In this document: piece after piece, positions 1-10,728 of the stretch
How positions within the stretch are numbered: the first letter of the stretch is position 1
How the letters are laid out: each line of letters opens with the position of its first letter
NCBI RefSeq assembly: GCF_901000735.1
Contig: NC_081549.1
Coordinates: 20,411,584-20,475,583 of the forward strand
Direction: 5' to 3'
Length of the DNA: 64,000 bases
From: Corylus avellana
Taxonomy: Eukaryota; Streptophyta; Magnoliopsida; Fagales; Betulaceae
Made by a program: the position numbers and the translations under genes
The notes under the pieces: model-generated
Told to the model about the DNA's origin: nothing
Seen by the model: only the letters and a program-made list of their open reading frames with translations
The model's database searches: none

Positions 1-898
1 AGATTCAGTGAATGGCGGATCTGCTCAGCGACACAAATTCACTAAATGGATAATAAAGGTTGGCCTTTGAATACCAGAAGTGGCCTTGAAGGCAGTCATG
101 GTGCATTTCCATAGGAATGCCGCCACAACCTCAACTCTTGTTGGGTGTTGCACGCTTGAGCTGGTGGCTTTGGCTTTAAGTGATGCAATGGCTGAGGCAT
201 CAAACACAAATCTCCTTGCAATACAACTGCCTGATTTGGAGGACTTGGGAAAAGTCGCCATAACTGCTTCTTTAGAGAATGGATCGGTTTGTATGAAAAC
301 TGATGGGGCATCAAAATTAGGGCATAGATGTTCACAATCCTTATGAGCACTACTGGCAGCCCAACCTTCGAGAAAGACACTCAAGGCAGTTCCATCAGCG
401 ATCATGTGGCAAACAAGGACACCGATCGCAATACCGCCACATGCAAAGCTGGTCACCTTTATCATAGCTACATGATCTCCCGCAATTGCCTGTTTCCAAG
501 AGATATCTTGGGGAAGAAATGTTTGCAATGATGAGGTAACATTAGGTTGGTTGAGGTAGTCAACAAGAAGACAATTTGCACGAGCTTCTAAATACAAAAC
601 TCCCTCGTCATTACAAATCGATGGAGAGATTGTCTTTGATTTTGCCTGCAAATGGGTAAAAGCGAGTTAGGGTTTTTGATAGGGATTGCTTTAGCATGAG
701 TGATCTTTGAGAGACAATATCAACAACGTTAACAGCATGGCTTGTGCTTTGGTTCATGGGATAGTAGAGGATCATAGGAATATAAGCGGAAGGAACGAAC
801 TGGTCCAAGAGGGAGAGCTTGTGGGTTCTTAGGTTTGGGGGTGTTGGAGAAGATGGTTTGATGCACTCTTCGGAAATAATTTCCACCTCCATTTTCAT
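1..898 (-). pseudogene. BAHD acyltransferase pseudogene (vinorine synthase-like), 3' part beyond window
   Basis: Family role: BAHD enzymes transfer acyl groups from acyl-CoA to alcohols or amines in specialised metabolism in the cytosol. The start is the ATG at 898 (reads MKMEVEIISEECIKPSSP), followed by typical N-terminal BAHD sequence including SKTLTRFYPFAGKIKDN. The catalytic HxxxDG motif is present as HMIADG in the second frame. Two lesions are visible. An extra base in the A-run at 615-617 (T-run on the coding strand) shifts the frame just after FAGKIKDNLSID and creates a stop at 611-613. An in-frame TGA at 25-27 interrupts the conserved VNLxxR region, after which the BAHD-like ADPPFTES continues to the window edge; a CGA to TGA change would explain it. 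The C-terminal half with the DFGWG motif lies outside. Inference: a recently dead gene, unless both lesions are assembly errors. Confidence 0.8.
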
Positions 899-1877
899 CT
901 TTACTTCAATCCGATATGGAAATTAAGCTAACAAAAGGATAATTTTCACAAGCAGCAAGTATGTCAATAATAAAAGTCAAAGAATTTGACATTTTAGCCT
1001 AAAAGCCTAAGTTAATGGACATGGGTCCAGTTAGGTATATCAACCACTATTTTTCTTTATATTTTCTAATTAATGTGGAACACAAACCTCATAAATACAT
1101 ACACAACAAAGTCTTTGTTTACATATATATAGTCACTCCGTTGTAAGATTAAATCTATACTATTTTTGTCAGTTTAAACTTTTAAAATATATGATAATTT
1201 AACGTGGTATTAATTAGATTAAGAATCTTGTATTGGAACCATATATATATACTTTTGTAATTTATCAATCATTTTAATTAAATATTTTATGTGTTGAACT
1301 TTACTTATTGGTATGGTGTTTGAGTTTACTTGTAAAGAAGAGTGTTTTATAATATTAAAAAAATAATTAAAATAATTATTACGATTAATATAAACTTTTA
1401 AATAAGTAGTAATGTAACCGAAGCTGCCAAAATTTGCGAACAATTCTTGAGCCTGATAGCTAGGGTGATGGGCCGATCTATGGCAGCCCCCTAGCTAGCT
1501 AGCTACCATGCAGGTTGGCTTTGCATTAATATAATGCAACCCCAATTCAGCCAACCAATATCATCATAGCCTAGCTAGCTAGAGTGTGCAAATCCGGCCA
1601 GGTAGTTCTCATGTCAATGTTGGCTATGATAGCTAGGTTGGCTTAGCTTAGCCTTAATTTCATTAATGCAAAAGAAACGAAAGAATGCTAAAGCCATGCA
1701 GGAGTTAGTGTATTTACTATTTTGATCAACTACGCTTAAAACTTTTAGAGATACGATAGAGGTTTAATTGAGTCTTATTTAAGAGCCAACTTTTATTTAT
1801 GTGGTACAAAATCATATAAGAATTGTGTCATGTTTAAAATTAAAATTTAAAAAAAATAGATAAAAATCAAAGAGGCT
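899..1877. other. Intergenic AT-rich DNA
   Basis: No gene is supported. It would contain the promoter of the BAHD pseudogene next to 898. Short CTAG/GCTAGCTA runs occur near 1490-1505 and 1570-1582. Nothing else is recognised. Confidence 0.5.
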
Positions 1878-2203
1878 ATGTATAAAGGCACAACTTTTTT
1901 GCACAATTTTGACCAAATTTTTCTCTTATTTTTTATTTTTTTTTTGAAAACAAAATTTAAAATTTTTTTTAAAAAAAAAATCTAAAGCAATGACATCCTA
2001 TATATGTAGTCCTCTTTTTTTTTTTAAATGGTATTTTTCTTGATAAAAATGGTCATTAGTACGAAGAAAAAGACCATTTATTTTTTTTTTATAAAAGAAA
2101 TGACTACATAGGATGTTTTGCTTAAGAATTTTTTTTTTTAATTTTTAATTTTTTTTAAATGACCACATAAAGAAAAAATTTGGCCAAAGTTGTGTATTTA
2201 TCA
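1878..2203. mobile_element. Foldback MITE-like element
   Basis: The two ends read as imperfect inverted repeats. GTATAAAGGCACAAC near 1880 pairs with GTTGTGTATTTAT near 2190-2202. GACCAAATTTTTCTC pairs with the TTTGGCCAAAG region. Further in, ATGACATCCTATATATGTAG (about 1990) pairs with CTACATAGGATG (about 2104). The arms are separated by poly-A/T. There is no coding capacity and the superfamily is not determined. Confidence 0.5.
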
Positions 2204-2789
2204 TTTCTCAAAATCAAAACATATATCTACTTTCTTCATTATAAAAGTAAGAAATTCTATCCACTAATAGATTAATGGACTCTTCATCACTGCCAGCTAA
2301 CCTTTTCCTTGAAAAAGAAGGAAAACGACTCTTAATGGAATCTTCATCTTCCCACGTCGCTTCTACCGGTGCCAGACCTAGCCAATGGTCCATGGATCAG
2401 AAGCTATAGCTCCTTTCTTCAGCTTGATCTCCTTGGCGTTCCTAGCACGTACATCTTGGGGACTTGGTGTAACGATAAGACCATGCATAACCAAACCATC
2501 TTTTATGTGCCTTAAAAGTTCAATTTTAAAATGCTTTGGTTAGGAAATGTCTGATTAATTAATTACTTGACAACTAAATGACATCAGACAACTATCTCCA
2601 CGTAAAGGACATATTTCTGATCAATTGCATAACAAATTAATGAGTGCATATTCATCTCGACAAAAAAATAAATGGCTGGGGCATCGAGGTTCTAATTTTG
2701 TGAATCCTAGCTTGTTTCAATTTTTTTAAAAATAGCCTCAAAATTTATAGCTAAAATATTTGAATTTCATGTAGAAAGATGACGCTTAG

Positions 2790-3230
2790 GCTCCATTTGT
2801 TTCAACGTAAAATATTTTTTTTTATCAAAAAATGTTTTTCGCAGAAAATGTTTTCTTGAAAAAATGATTTATTAATTTAAAAACATTGTTCAGCATTTGG
2901 CATATATATATATATATATATATATGATAATTTCTAATCAGGTCCTGGTTGGATTACAGCGAGTCTCGATGGGTCTTGGTGAAGTCCCGACAGTGGCCAG
3001 GTTGGGTCCCAGCGAGTCCCGATGATAGCTTGGTTGGATCCCAACGAGTTCCAACCGAGTCCCAGCGGTGTCTCAACCGGATCCCAGCGATATTTAAAAA
3101 TGAAAAGCTCAAACTCAGAAAATGGCTTACAATTTTCAAAAATTGAAATATGAAAATTAAAGAAGCTTTTTCAATCAAAAAAAAAATATTTTTTGTTGAC
3201 TATTATTTTTCGTCACACAAAATATATATA
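2790..3230. repeat. AT-rich repeat with a GC-rich degenerate minisatellite core
   Basis: It begins with GGCTCCATTTGTTTCAACG, which resembles a hAT/MITE terminus. The core at about 2942-3092 is a degenerate tandem array of about 20-31 bp units built on a GGATCCCAGCGAGTCCC-like motif (at least five partial units). Its base composition stands out sharply from the surrounding AT-rich DNA. It is open on both strands for short stretches, but the resulting peptides are repeat products, not a recognised protein. The right end near 3230 (CATAGAGCC) could be a degraded inverted copy of the left end. Confidence 0.45.
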
Positions 3231-3604
3231 TATATACATAGAGCCATACTCTCTATCAAGTATCAAGTAATCAACCCAATTCACAAGTGAAAGTGATGTA
3301 GATTGCGGGGATGATCGGTGTTTCTCTGTTTCTATCAAATAGCTAAAATAGTATTTTGCGATTGATCAAGTTTGTCATGCATATCAACGAAACACCAAAA
3401 AAATACTAAAATAGTATAATATTTTAAAAATTAAGAAAAATGAAACAAACATAGTCAAATCTTATTACATGCCATTGATTCCTCAAGTTGTCAAATACCA
3501 AACACGTAAACACAACAACAACAAAAAACATATATATAAGAGTACCATTATTACTTACGTACATGCATGCATGCATTAAAACTTATGGAAAATAAGGTCA
3601 TAAA

Positions 3605-5561
3605 TCATACTTGTTTTATGTCTTCAATAAGCTTGTCCAAATTGTGGTAGGAAGATCCACCCTGGTTAACACAATCATGAGCCAATTTCATAATCCGATC
3701 CATTGACCTCATGATATCCTCCCTTCTCTCCTCCATCACTGCTCTTATCATCATCTCAATCGTCGATCTATCACACGTGTCCTTCATGTCAAGGCCAATC
3801 CTCCATACCTCACTAACCCACCTGCTATTAATATTCTGATCGGCCACTGTGGGCCAACAAACCATAGGGACCCCAGCAACAATGCCCTCTAGAGTGGAGT
3901 TCCAGCCATTATGGGTCAAAAACCCACCCACCGCCTGATGGGCCAAGACTTCTTCTTGTGGAGCCCAATCCACCAAAAAGCCCCTTTCTTTGGTGCCCTC
4001 TTGTAGCTCCTCTGGTATTGGCTGCTCTTCTTCCGCACCCTCAATGTCATCACGCCGTACAACCCATAAAAACGGCTTGCCACTGTTGACCAGGCCGTGC
4101 CAAAACTCCATCATTTGACCACGTGTCATAAACCCCGTGCTGCCGAAGCTGACGTAAACAACAGATCTTAATAATTGTGAATCGAGCCACGTCATGCAAC
4201 TGTGGTCCGCTTCCCATAAATTATTAGAGGATGATAAAGACCGCGAGATGTCATGTTCAATACGGGATGTAAGGAGGGCAGTGAGAGGTCCAATTGTGTA
4301 AATTCTAGAAAAGAGAGGGGCAATGTGAGAGAGAGCAGGATCTTCGAGGTCGTCATAGGTGTTGAGTATGAGAGCCGAAGTTCGAATCATGGCCTTGATC
4401 TCCTCGAAAAAGAATGGAAAGACAGGGTCATCCATTAATTGTATTCTGTAATGGGTGGGTAGATCTCGGCGTCGCAAAAGGCTCCCCATACCTGGCACGC
4501 CTCTGACCATCTGATCCATATCATTGTCCGCTAAATTTTGTGAAAGACGTACATTAGTATCTACTAAGTACTAACTAATGTATCAAAGGTTAAGGCATGA
4601 AGCTGCAGTGCAAATAATTAAATATCTTTCCGGCTTAATTAGGTGCTTAACGAAATAAAATATATCCTGTCAAAGTAATGAATGGTCCAAATTTAACTAT
4701 ACTATTTTTAAGCTAAATCACGTCGTATAGGGCTAAAAAAACTTCATAAAAACTATAAGAACATTAGAAGAACTCTAAGAGCATTTCCAATAATAAATAA
4801 CACTAAACAAAAAAGAAGCATGTGCTCTTGGCCCTGGCCTCCACTTGATCTGTTAGCCTCATGCATTTCTTCTCAAACTTAAACTCTAAAAGAAAATATA
4901 ACTAAACCCACCAAATACTATTTTTATATGTACAAGAGAATATATAGCAAGCAAAAAGCAAAAAGCAAAAAATGTACACTTGAGAATAAGTATATATATA
5001 TATGAAGAAAAAAAAAATTCATGATCAGGTGTGTCAGAATTTAGTTACACACTTACCCTCACCTCCAACTGGAATCTGGCCTTCCTCAATGAGCTTGGGA
5101 AGGCAGAAAAAGGACCACAAGGAGCATGGACTGAAGGCCCAAAACGTCATTACGCGAACGCCCAATTCCTTAGCAATATCAATTGCGAAAGACATAATTC
5201 CATCGGCTATTACACAAGTGACTGGAAGCTCGGACTTTGTGCTTAAGTGAGCCAGCAAATCGCGGAAGCGTAGCTTGGTGACGGACTTGAGCGAGACTAC
5301 AAAGTCTGTTAAATCTCTCAGAACCTGTATATTGCGGGTGTGATCGGTGGGCAGGCCATCGGAAATGGAATCAAAGTGGAGGGTAGGAAAGTGAGCAGAG
5401 AGGTGTTGTAGGTGGGTGAGGCAGCGATGGTTGTGGTCGGTGTTGAGGAAAGTAACGTGGAGGCCAGCGTAGCATAGGAGCTCTGCTAGGCTGAGCAAGG
5501 GCTTGATGTGGCCTAGTTTTGGGAACGGTAAGAACAGTATATGTGGTTGCGGCTGTTCCAT
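3605..5561 (-). CDS. UDP-glycosyltransferase, UGT709-like (7-deoxyloganetic acid glucosyltransferase-type)
   Basis: Family 1 glycosyltransferases transfer a sugar, usually glucose from UDP-glucose, to small molecules in the cytosol. There are two exons: 5561-5057 (ATG at 5561) and 4530-3605, joined across a phase-1 intron with donor GTAAGT at 5056 and acceptor TTTAG ending at 4531. The product is 476 aa, the usual length. The N-terminus has the catalytic His in FPKLGHIKPLLSLAELL, then IADGIMSFAIDIAKELG, and after the junction NDMDQMV...LLRRRDLP, typical of the UGT709 group. A complete 44-residue PSPG box lies at about 357-400, starting WAPQ, with HNGWNSTLEG and ending DQ; the terminal Gln suggests UDP-glucose. 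Family assignment is from remembered sequence patterns and the acceptor substrate is unknown. The gene appears intact, unlike its BAHD neighbour on the same strand. Confidence 0.92.
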
Positions 5562-5862
5562 CTTTCAGGACGAAGGAAGGGTTTTTTTGTTAAATTATTG
5601 TCCATCTTAAATCATATATAATATTATAGGTGAAAGAAGATCCACATTGAAGTGAGTACAAATTATTATACGTACGGGATGCTCCTTTCTGTTTTTAATG
5701 CAGCAAGTGGTCCTTGGGGGGCGTGGCCAATGTAGGGAGAGAGGGGGACAAGTTTTTAAATGTGTGAGGTAGCCAGTTACCAATCAAAATTAATAATGGG
5801 CACATTTGCTTTTCTTTTTCTTTTTTTCTTTTTTTTTTTTTTCTTTTTTTCTTTGTAAAAAT
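5562..5862. other. UGT upstream region and poly-T tract
   Basis: This is the promoter side of the minus-strand UGT gene. A TATA-like run of TATATAATATTATA lies near 5613-5628. A CT/T-rich tract at about 5810-5853 sits directly next to the inserted hAT-like element. Confidence 0.4.
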
Positions 5863-6618
5863 TAGGGTGTCAAAAATTATTGAAAGACAGAGAAACCAGG
5901 GATGCAATTTCTGTTTCAATTGGGAAAAACAAAAAATTAGGTACCCCAATTTCAGAGTTTTTGATACCCGGTTATTACTAGGTTATCAGGAATCGGTATC
6001 TCTTTTATATATATATTTATATATTACAATTTTTTATGAACTATTTTTATTGTAAGGGATATTTCTTTTGGTTGGCAAATTATTTAAGTACTTGTTTTAT
6101 TTTTTCTTTTTGGGTTTTGAATTGTTGTAGTAAGGGGATATTTCTTGTACATGTTGGTTTGTTTAAATACTTGTTTTTATTGTTTTAATTTTTTCTTTAT
6201 GTAACTAATTTAAAATGATTTTAGGGCATTTTAAAAAAATGAATTTTTTTTTCTAATGCTCGTATAGGCAAAAATATTGAGTTTTTAAGATTTTTGGGCT
6301 TTTATAGGTTTTTTTTTTTTAAAAAAAAAAAAATTATTTGGAACAATAAAGCCCAATTAATTTGGACAAAAAGACTAATAAATTTTTTAAAAAATGGGCC
6401 AATTGTATGAAGAAAAAAAAAAAAAAAACCTAAAATAAGCTAAAAAAATAATTTTCTTAAAAAAAATCAGTTACAAGATCGGGTACAAATCGAAACCAGC
6501 CGGTAACCGGGACCCCAGTTCCCAGTTCTGGTTGCCCAAAACCAAGAACTGGGATATCCCGGTTCCAGTCCTCAATTTTGGCCAAAAACCAAAAAACCAA
6601 ATTAAATTGACACTCCTA
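5863..6618. mobile_element. Non-autonomous hAT-like element, copy 1 (756 bp)
   Basis: The termini are TAGGGTGTCAA (5863) and TTGACACTCCTA (ending 6618), inverted and hAT-like. Flanks GTAAAAAT (5855-5862) and ATAAAAAT (6619-6626) match in 7 of 8 positions, as expected of an 8-bp hAT target-site duplication. Subterminal regions are rich in CCGGTT/AACCGG motifs and the interior is A/T-rich. There is no transposase. An internal imperfect duplication occurs: GTAAGGGATATTTCTT at about 6053 recurs as GTAAGGGGATATTTCTT at about 6131, each followed by ACTTGTTTT-like sequence. Confidence 0.72.
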
Positions 6619-7181
6619 ATAAAAATTCTGAAATATTTTGAGTCTAGCCGACACTCCTGTCCATCTAAATTAAGTGTTGGAATAAGCGGATCCAGTTTCC
6701 GTAGATGAGAATAAGAGTAATCCACTGCTTTCCTCTGGTTTGTGAAATTTGTCAAAAACCCATAATCATAATAATTATGTGCTCCTGAGAAATCATTTTT
6801 TATGGAGCTGACAAAATAAATATTTATATCTTTCGCGAGCATATCAAAAAGTAATGTTTTCTGTGCGCTGGGTTCTCCCTGTTAGAGTATAGTGACAGTC
6901 TTTAACTAACACCCCATATATGAATAATTGTTTTCGTTTTTATGGATCTTGTAAACCATAATTGACATGCAATTAATCCAGTCTAAAATGACATATTTTT
7001 CCTTTATTTCTTCAATTTGATATTCCTCGGGTTCCCCGATGGTCTAAAAGATACTTAACTATTATTTCTGCTACAGTGTTCTTTTTATCTTTAACAATGG
7101 TTAAGTCTGCAAAGATACTTCTTAAGTTAGAATATGATCTCAACGCTTCTTTTATCCACCTAAAAAGTTTGAGTCCCGTAG
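6619..7181. other. Intergenic DNA
   Basis: AT-rich. Short open frames are present but none resembles a known protein. No other element was recognised. Confidence 0.4.
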
Positions 7182-7315
7182 GATTAAAAGTCGTCCTAAA
7201 ATCATTTTAAATATGACGTAATTTTAAAATTACTCATAAATTAAAATTTAATAATAATGATCTCAAATTCAACATTAATTTTAAAAGTCACGTTATATTT
7301 GAGAGGACTCTAATC
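7182..7315. mobile_element. MITE, same family as the element at 37181-37361
   Basis: Inverted arms: AAATATGACGTAATTTTAAAA on one side against TTTTAAAAGTCACGTTATATTT on the other, with outer GGATTAAAAGTCGTCCT against AGGACTCTAATC. The stretch ATAATGATCTCAAATTCAAC followed by ATTAATTTTAAAAGTCACG is closely matched at 37270-37310. There is no coding capacity. Confidence 0.55.
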
Positions 7316-7437
7316 TTTTTTAAAACATTACTCAAAAAATTCATACTAATTGCAAGTCTTTTTACAATTTTTGTCATTTTTGAAAGCAATTAAAACTTTT
7401 TCTTTTTATAATTATGACAGGAACCCCTTACCCTTGG

Positions 7438-7683
7438 CACTACAAAAAAAAAAATCAAGGTTTGGGGACGTTCTGTAATAGGGTTGTTTTATTAAAATGA
7501 CCCTACCAGAGATCATTTTAATAGTAAAATGACCATTCTCAAAAAGATGGGTCGTTAGTACACGTCCCCACTCCCCACTTAAATGAGTGTGGTCATTGTT
7601 ATAGTGAATGTCCCCATTCATCTGAGTGGGGACGTGCACTGTAGCAACGTCTCCACTCAGTTGGGGGGGCCATTTCTATAGTG
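7438..7683. mobile_element. CACTA-like mini-element
   Basis: The left end is CACTACAAAAAAA (7438) and the right end is TTTCTATAGTG (ending 7683), the typical CACTA/En-Spm terminal pattern. The interior has repeated sub-motifs such as GGGGACGT, GTCCCCACT and CATTTTAATAG. No clear 3-bp target duplication was found (TGG left, AAA right), so the right boundary or age is uncertain. It has no coding capacity. Confidence 0.5.
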
Positions 7684-9392
7684 AAAAGCGCCCCCTCCCT
7701 CAATATACGCACTCTAGCCCATGGTGAAACCTTTGGACTTGATAGCGTCTTCATTATATTTTTCTATAGAAGCTCATAGTAATCTAAAGATATAATGGAA
7801 AAGAGATAAAGAAATGAAAAATACATATCATTAAGGTAGTTTAACCTATAGCTTACATTCACATGCTAAAAACTTTATAGCTAAATCTTTCGTTTATTGG
7901 ATTTGAGTATAATGCTTTATTTATAAAACTTTACAAAATGCTGAATAATGTCAAATACAAACTAAATTCCTTTATTTACAGCAATCAAATCATCAAACAT
8001 TTCTATCCTTATCACTTTCGAAGCAATAGGCAATGAAAAATGACAGGACCCACATTAACTTTTTTATTTTCAAATTATAAGCAATCAAATCAATATGAGA
8101 ATAACTTCTATAATATTTTGACACAAATCAAGACATTATAGAAGTTATTTTATAATATATAGTAAGAGCATATTTGAGATTATATTAGAAAAATAGAGCT
8201 TTTAAGTTAAAAAACAGTTTTTAACAAAAGTTTTATTTTTAAATTTTTGTCAAAAATATGTTTTAATCATTTTTAAACTTTTTAAACCTTTAAAAAAGCT
8301 TTTAATTTTTTTTACCAATGTTATGTTATTTATTTATTGGCCCAAATGTCCTTTCAAATATTACGAATTTATATTGCAGTTGTTGAGTCGAATCTTATTA
8401 CATGCCATTGATTCCTCAAGATTGCATTGCTATTCTCATGCGGATAAGGAAAATCAAGACCACATAGCTGCTCCTTATCTTATGCATATAAGAAAAACTA
8501 CAGCAAAGCGTCGGTGATCACGATAGAATTAAGAGCTTTGACTTAATTGCCCTAATTGTAAAGAAAATAAGATTTCTTCTGTTATCCTTAGGTTGTTTTC
8601 GAACGAATAAAAATTAATAAAACATTATTAAATTAGTCCATATAATTTGACAACTGGCACCCAACCCAAATCAGAAAAGAGAAGAAAAAGAAAAAGGTCG
8701 ACGGCATTCAGTGATAAATTTATATGGAGTGAATATCAAAAATTCAATGGTCAGTGCATTTTGTGGGCTTCTGTTTGCTGTACTGGGCTGGGCCTCATAC
8801 CATCAAACAGAAGCCCACAACGGCCTGGCAACACGGGTTACAAATTACAGTGATCTCAAAGATCACTACTCTCACCTTTGAATTCGCTTACTCTTTTTAT
8901 TTTTCTTCTTCTTTTCTTTTTTTTTTTTATTTTTTTTTTTAATGTAACCGGGTTTTCTTCTGTTCCAATCGGCTACTATCGGTGTCCCACTGTCACCACT
9001 CACTTCAACAACTTCTTTTCGGTGGTTATTGTTGTCTCCAAACAAAATTTGAAGAAAGGTTGAGGAGCTTTTCGAAGTTAATATCTATTTTGCTTTTGTT
9101 ACCACTATATATTGTCCCTTTAAAGAAGATTGACTAGGTTAATTTTTTACTTATTTCTTACTATTTGGTTCTATTTTATGTATAGTAATTTTCGTTTTGA
9201 CCTGGTTGTTGGAGAGCTAATTCATTTTCATGTGTTTTGATAACAAAGAAAACTCCCCTATTGGATTGGGGAATCCGTAAATATGAGTTTTAAAGGCAAA
9301 GGGGCTCTTCTGAGTAACATATGTTTCCAGAAATAAAGCCCATGTTACTGTATGTTATGTCAACCGTTGCTGTAACGTAACAGTGTCTCAAG
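7684..9392. other. Intergenic DNA, no gene recognised
   Basis: AT-rich with poly-T tracts near 8905-8940. A GAGCATATTTGAG start near 8167 resembles the terminus of the element at 26460. A perfect hairpin lies at 8761-8820 and is listed separately. Confidence 0.4.
8761..8820. repeat. Perfect 17-bp inverted repeat (hairpin)
   Basis: The arm TTGTGGGCTTCTGTTTG (8761-8777) is exactly complementary to CAAACAGAAGCCCACAA (8804-8820), with a 26-base spacer. The arms do not extend further. They are too short for a typical plant miRNA precursor, so the function is unknown. Confidence 0.7.
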
Positions 9393-10053
9393 TAAGGGTG
9401 TAAAAAAAAAAAGACCGAGTCCGGTTCTTATTCCGGTTTTTAGCACCCGGTTATAAGTGGGTAACCGGGTATATATATAAAATAATATTTTTTATTTTAA
9501 TTTATCATTTTTAAGGGCATTTTTAAATATTGAAATTTTTATGGCATTTGTAAACATTGGATTTTAAAGGCATTTTTAAACAATGAAGTTTTAGGACATT
9601 TTTAAACCCTAAACCCTAAACCCATTTTTAAACATTGGTTTTTTATTTATTTTAGGCCCAAAAAGCCAAAAACAGTGATTTTTTAAGGATTTTTTTGGGG
9701 GGTTTTTTAGGTTTTTTTCAACAATCACAACAAAGCTCAACTTATTTGAACAAAAATACTAATTATTATTTTTTTAAATGGGCAAAATATATTTAAATTA
9801 AGCACAAAAATTAGACTCACTACCTCAAATAAGCCCAAAAATTAGGCCTAATACCTAAAATAAGCCCAAAATGAATTTCTTTAAAAAAAAATTTTAAAAA
9901 AAAATCAGTTACCTGGTCCGGATAATCGAGTACCAACTGGAACCTGTTACCCAGTTATACAATAACCGGGCAACCGGTTCCGGTTTTCCAAAAAAAAACT
10001 TGCGTACCCGTTTTGCCCAATAACCAAGAACTGGGACTAGGTTGACACCCCTA
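9393..10053. mobile_element. Non-autonomous hAT-like element, copy 2 (661 bp)
   Basis: Termini are TAAGGGTGT (9393) and TTGACACCCCTA (ending 10053). Flanks GTCTCAAG (9385-9392) and GTCTTAAG (10054-10061) match in 7 of 8 positions. The interior shares with copies 1 and 3 the repeated GGCATTTTTAAACATTG phrases, the AAGCCCAAAA phrases and the CCGGTT-rich subterminal ends. It is non-coding. Confidence 0.75.
9603..9623. repeat. Interstitial telomere-motif run inside the hAT-like copy
   Basis: Three consecutive CCCTAAA-type units (plant telomere repeat) sit inside copy 2. Copy 3 has only plain TTTTTAAACATTGG at the equivalent position, so the run is specific to copy 2. Confidence 0.65.
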
Positions 10054-10139
10054 GTCTTAAGAAAGAGACGTAATGAATGCTTGACAACAACAAGAAAACA
10101 ACAAGAAAATATCTGGATTCATTAGGACCACCACTTTAA

Positions 10140-10728
10140 TGATTTTGGCCAATAATATTTTTTTTATTTTAGTTTTTAATTTTTTTAGGGCATTTTTAAA
10201 CATTGAAATTTTTATGACATTTGTAAACATTGGATTTTAAGGGCATTTTTAAACAATGAAGTTTTAGGACATTTTTAAACATTGGATTTTTATTTTTTTT
10301 AGGATTTTTTAAGTTTTTATTTATTTATTTTTGAACAATCACAATAGCCCAACTTATTGGGACAAAAATGCTAATTATTTTTTTAAAAAAAGGGCAAAAA
10401 ATTGTTAAATTAAGCACAAAAATTAGACCAACTACCTCAAATAAGCTCAAAAATTAAGCTCAATACCTAAAATAAGCCCAAAATGAATCTCTTTAAAAAT
10501 AAAAATAAAAAAAATAAAAAAATAAAAAAAAAACTGGTTACTCGGTCCAGATAATCAGGTACCAACTAGAACCGACCGGTTATTGTATAACTAGGTAACT
10601 GGTTTCGGTTCCGGTTTTTCAAAAATTTTATAAAAAAAAAAAATAAAAAAAAAAAAAAACCGGATACCCTCGTTCCGGTTCCCGATTTTGGCCAATAACC
10701 AAAAACTAAGACCGAGTTGACACCCCTA
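10140..10728. mobile_element. hAT-like element copy 3, 5'-truncated, from a tandem duplication
   Basis: It aligns with copy 2 from the AATAATATTTTTT interior to the terminus GTTGACACCCCTA (ending 10728). It lacks the left terminus. Its right flank GTCTTAAGAAAGAGACATAA followed by TGAATGCTTGA repeats the right flank of copy 2 (10054-10085) almost exactly. So it arose by duplication of element plus flank (period about 675 bp) rather than by independent insertion. Later indels and A-runs differ from copy 2. Confidence 0.7.

Noticed and set aside
2949..3178. Open frames on both strands in the GC-rich patch near 3 kb
   Set aside because: The peptides are products of a degenerate tandem repeat, with no start context or recognisable domain.
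7412..7639. Open frame on the minus strand near 7.5 kb
   Set aside because: It lies inside the CACTA-like mini-element and encodes repeat-derived sequence only.
8761..8820. miRNA precursor
   Set aside because: The stem is only 17 bp, shorter than the duplex plus flanking stem needed in plant precursors.
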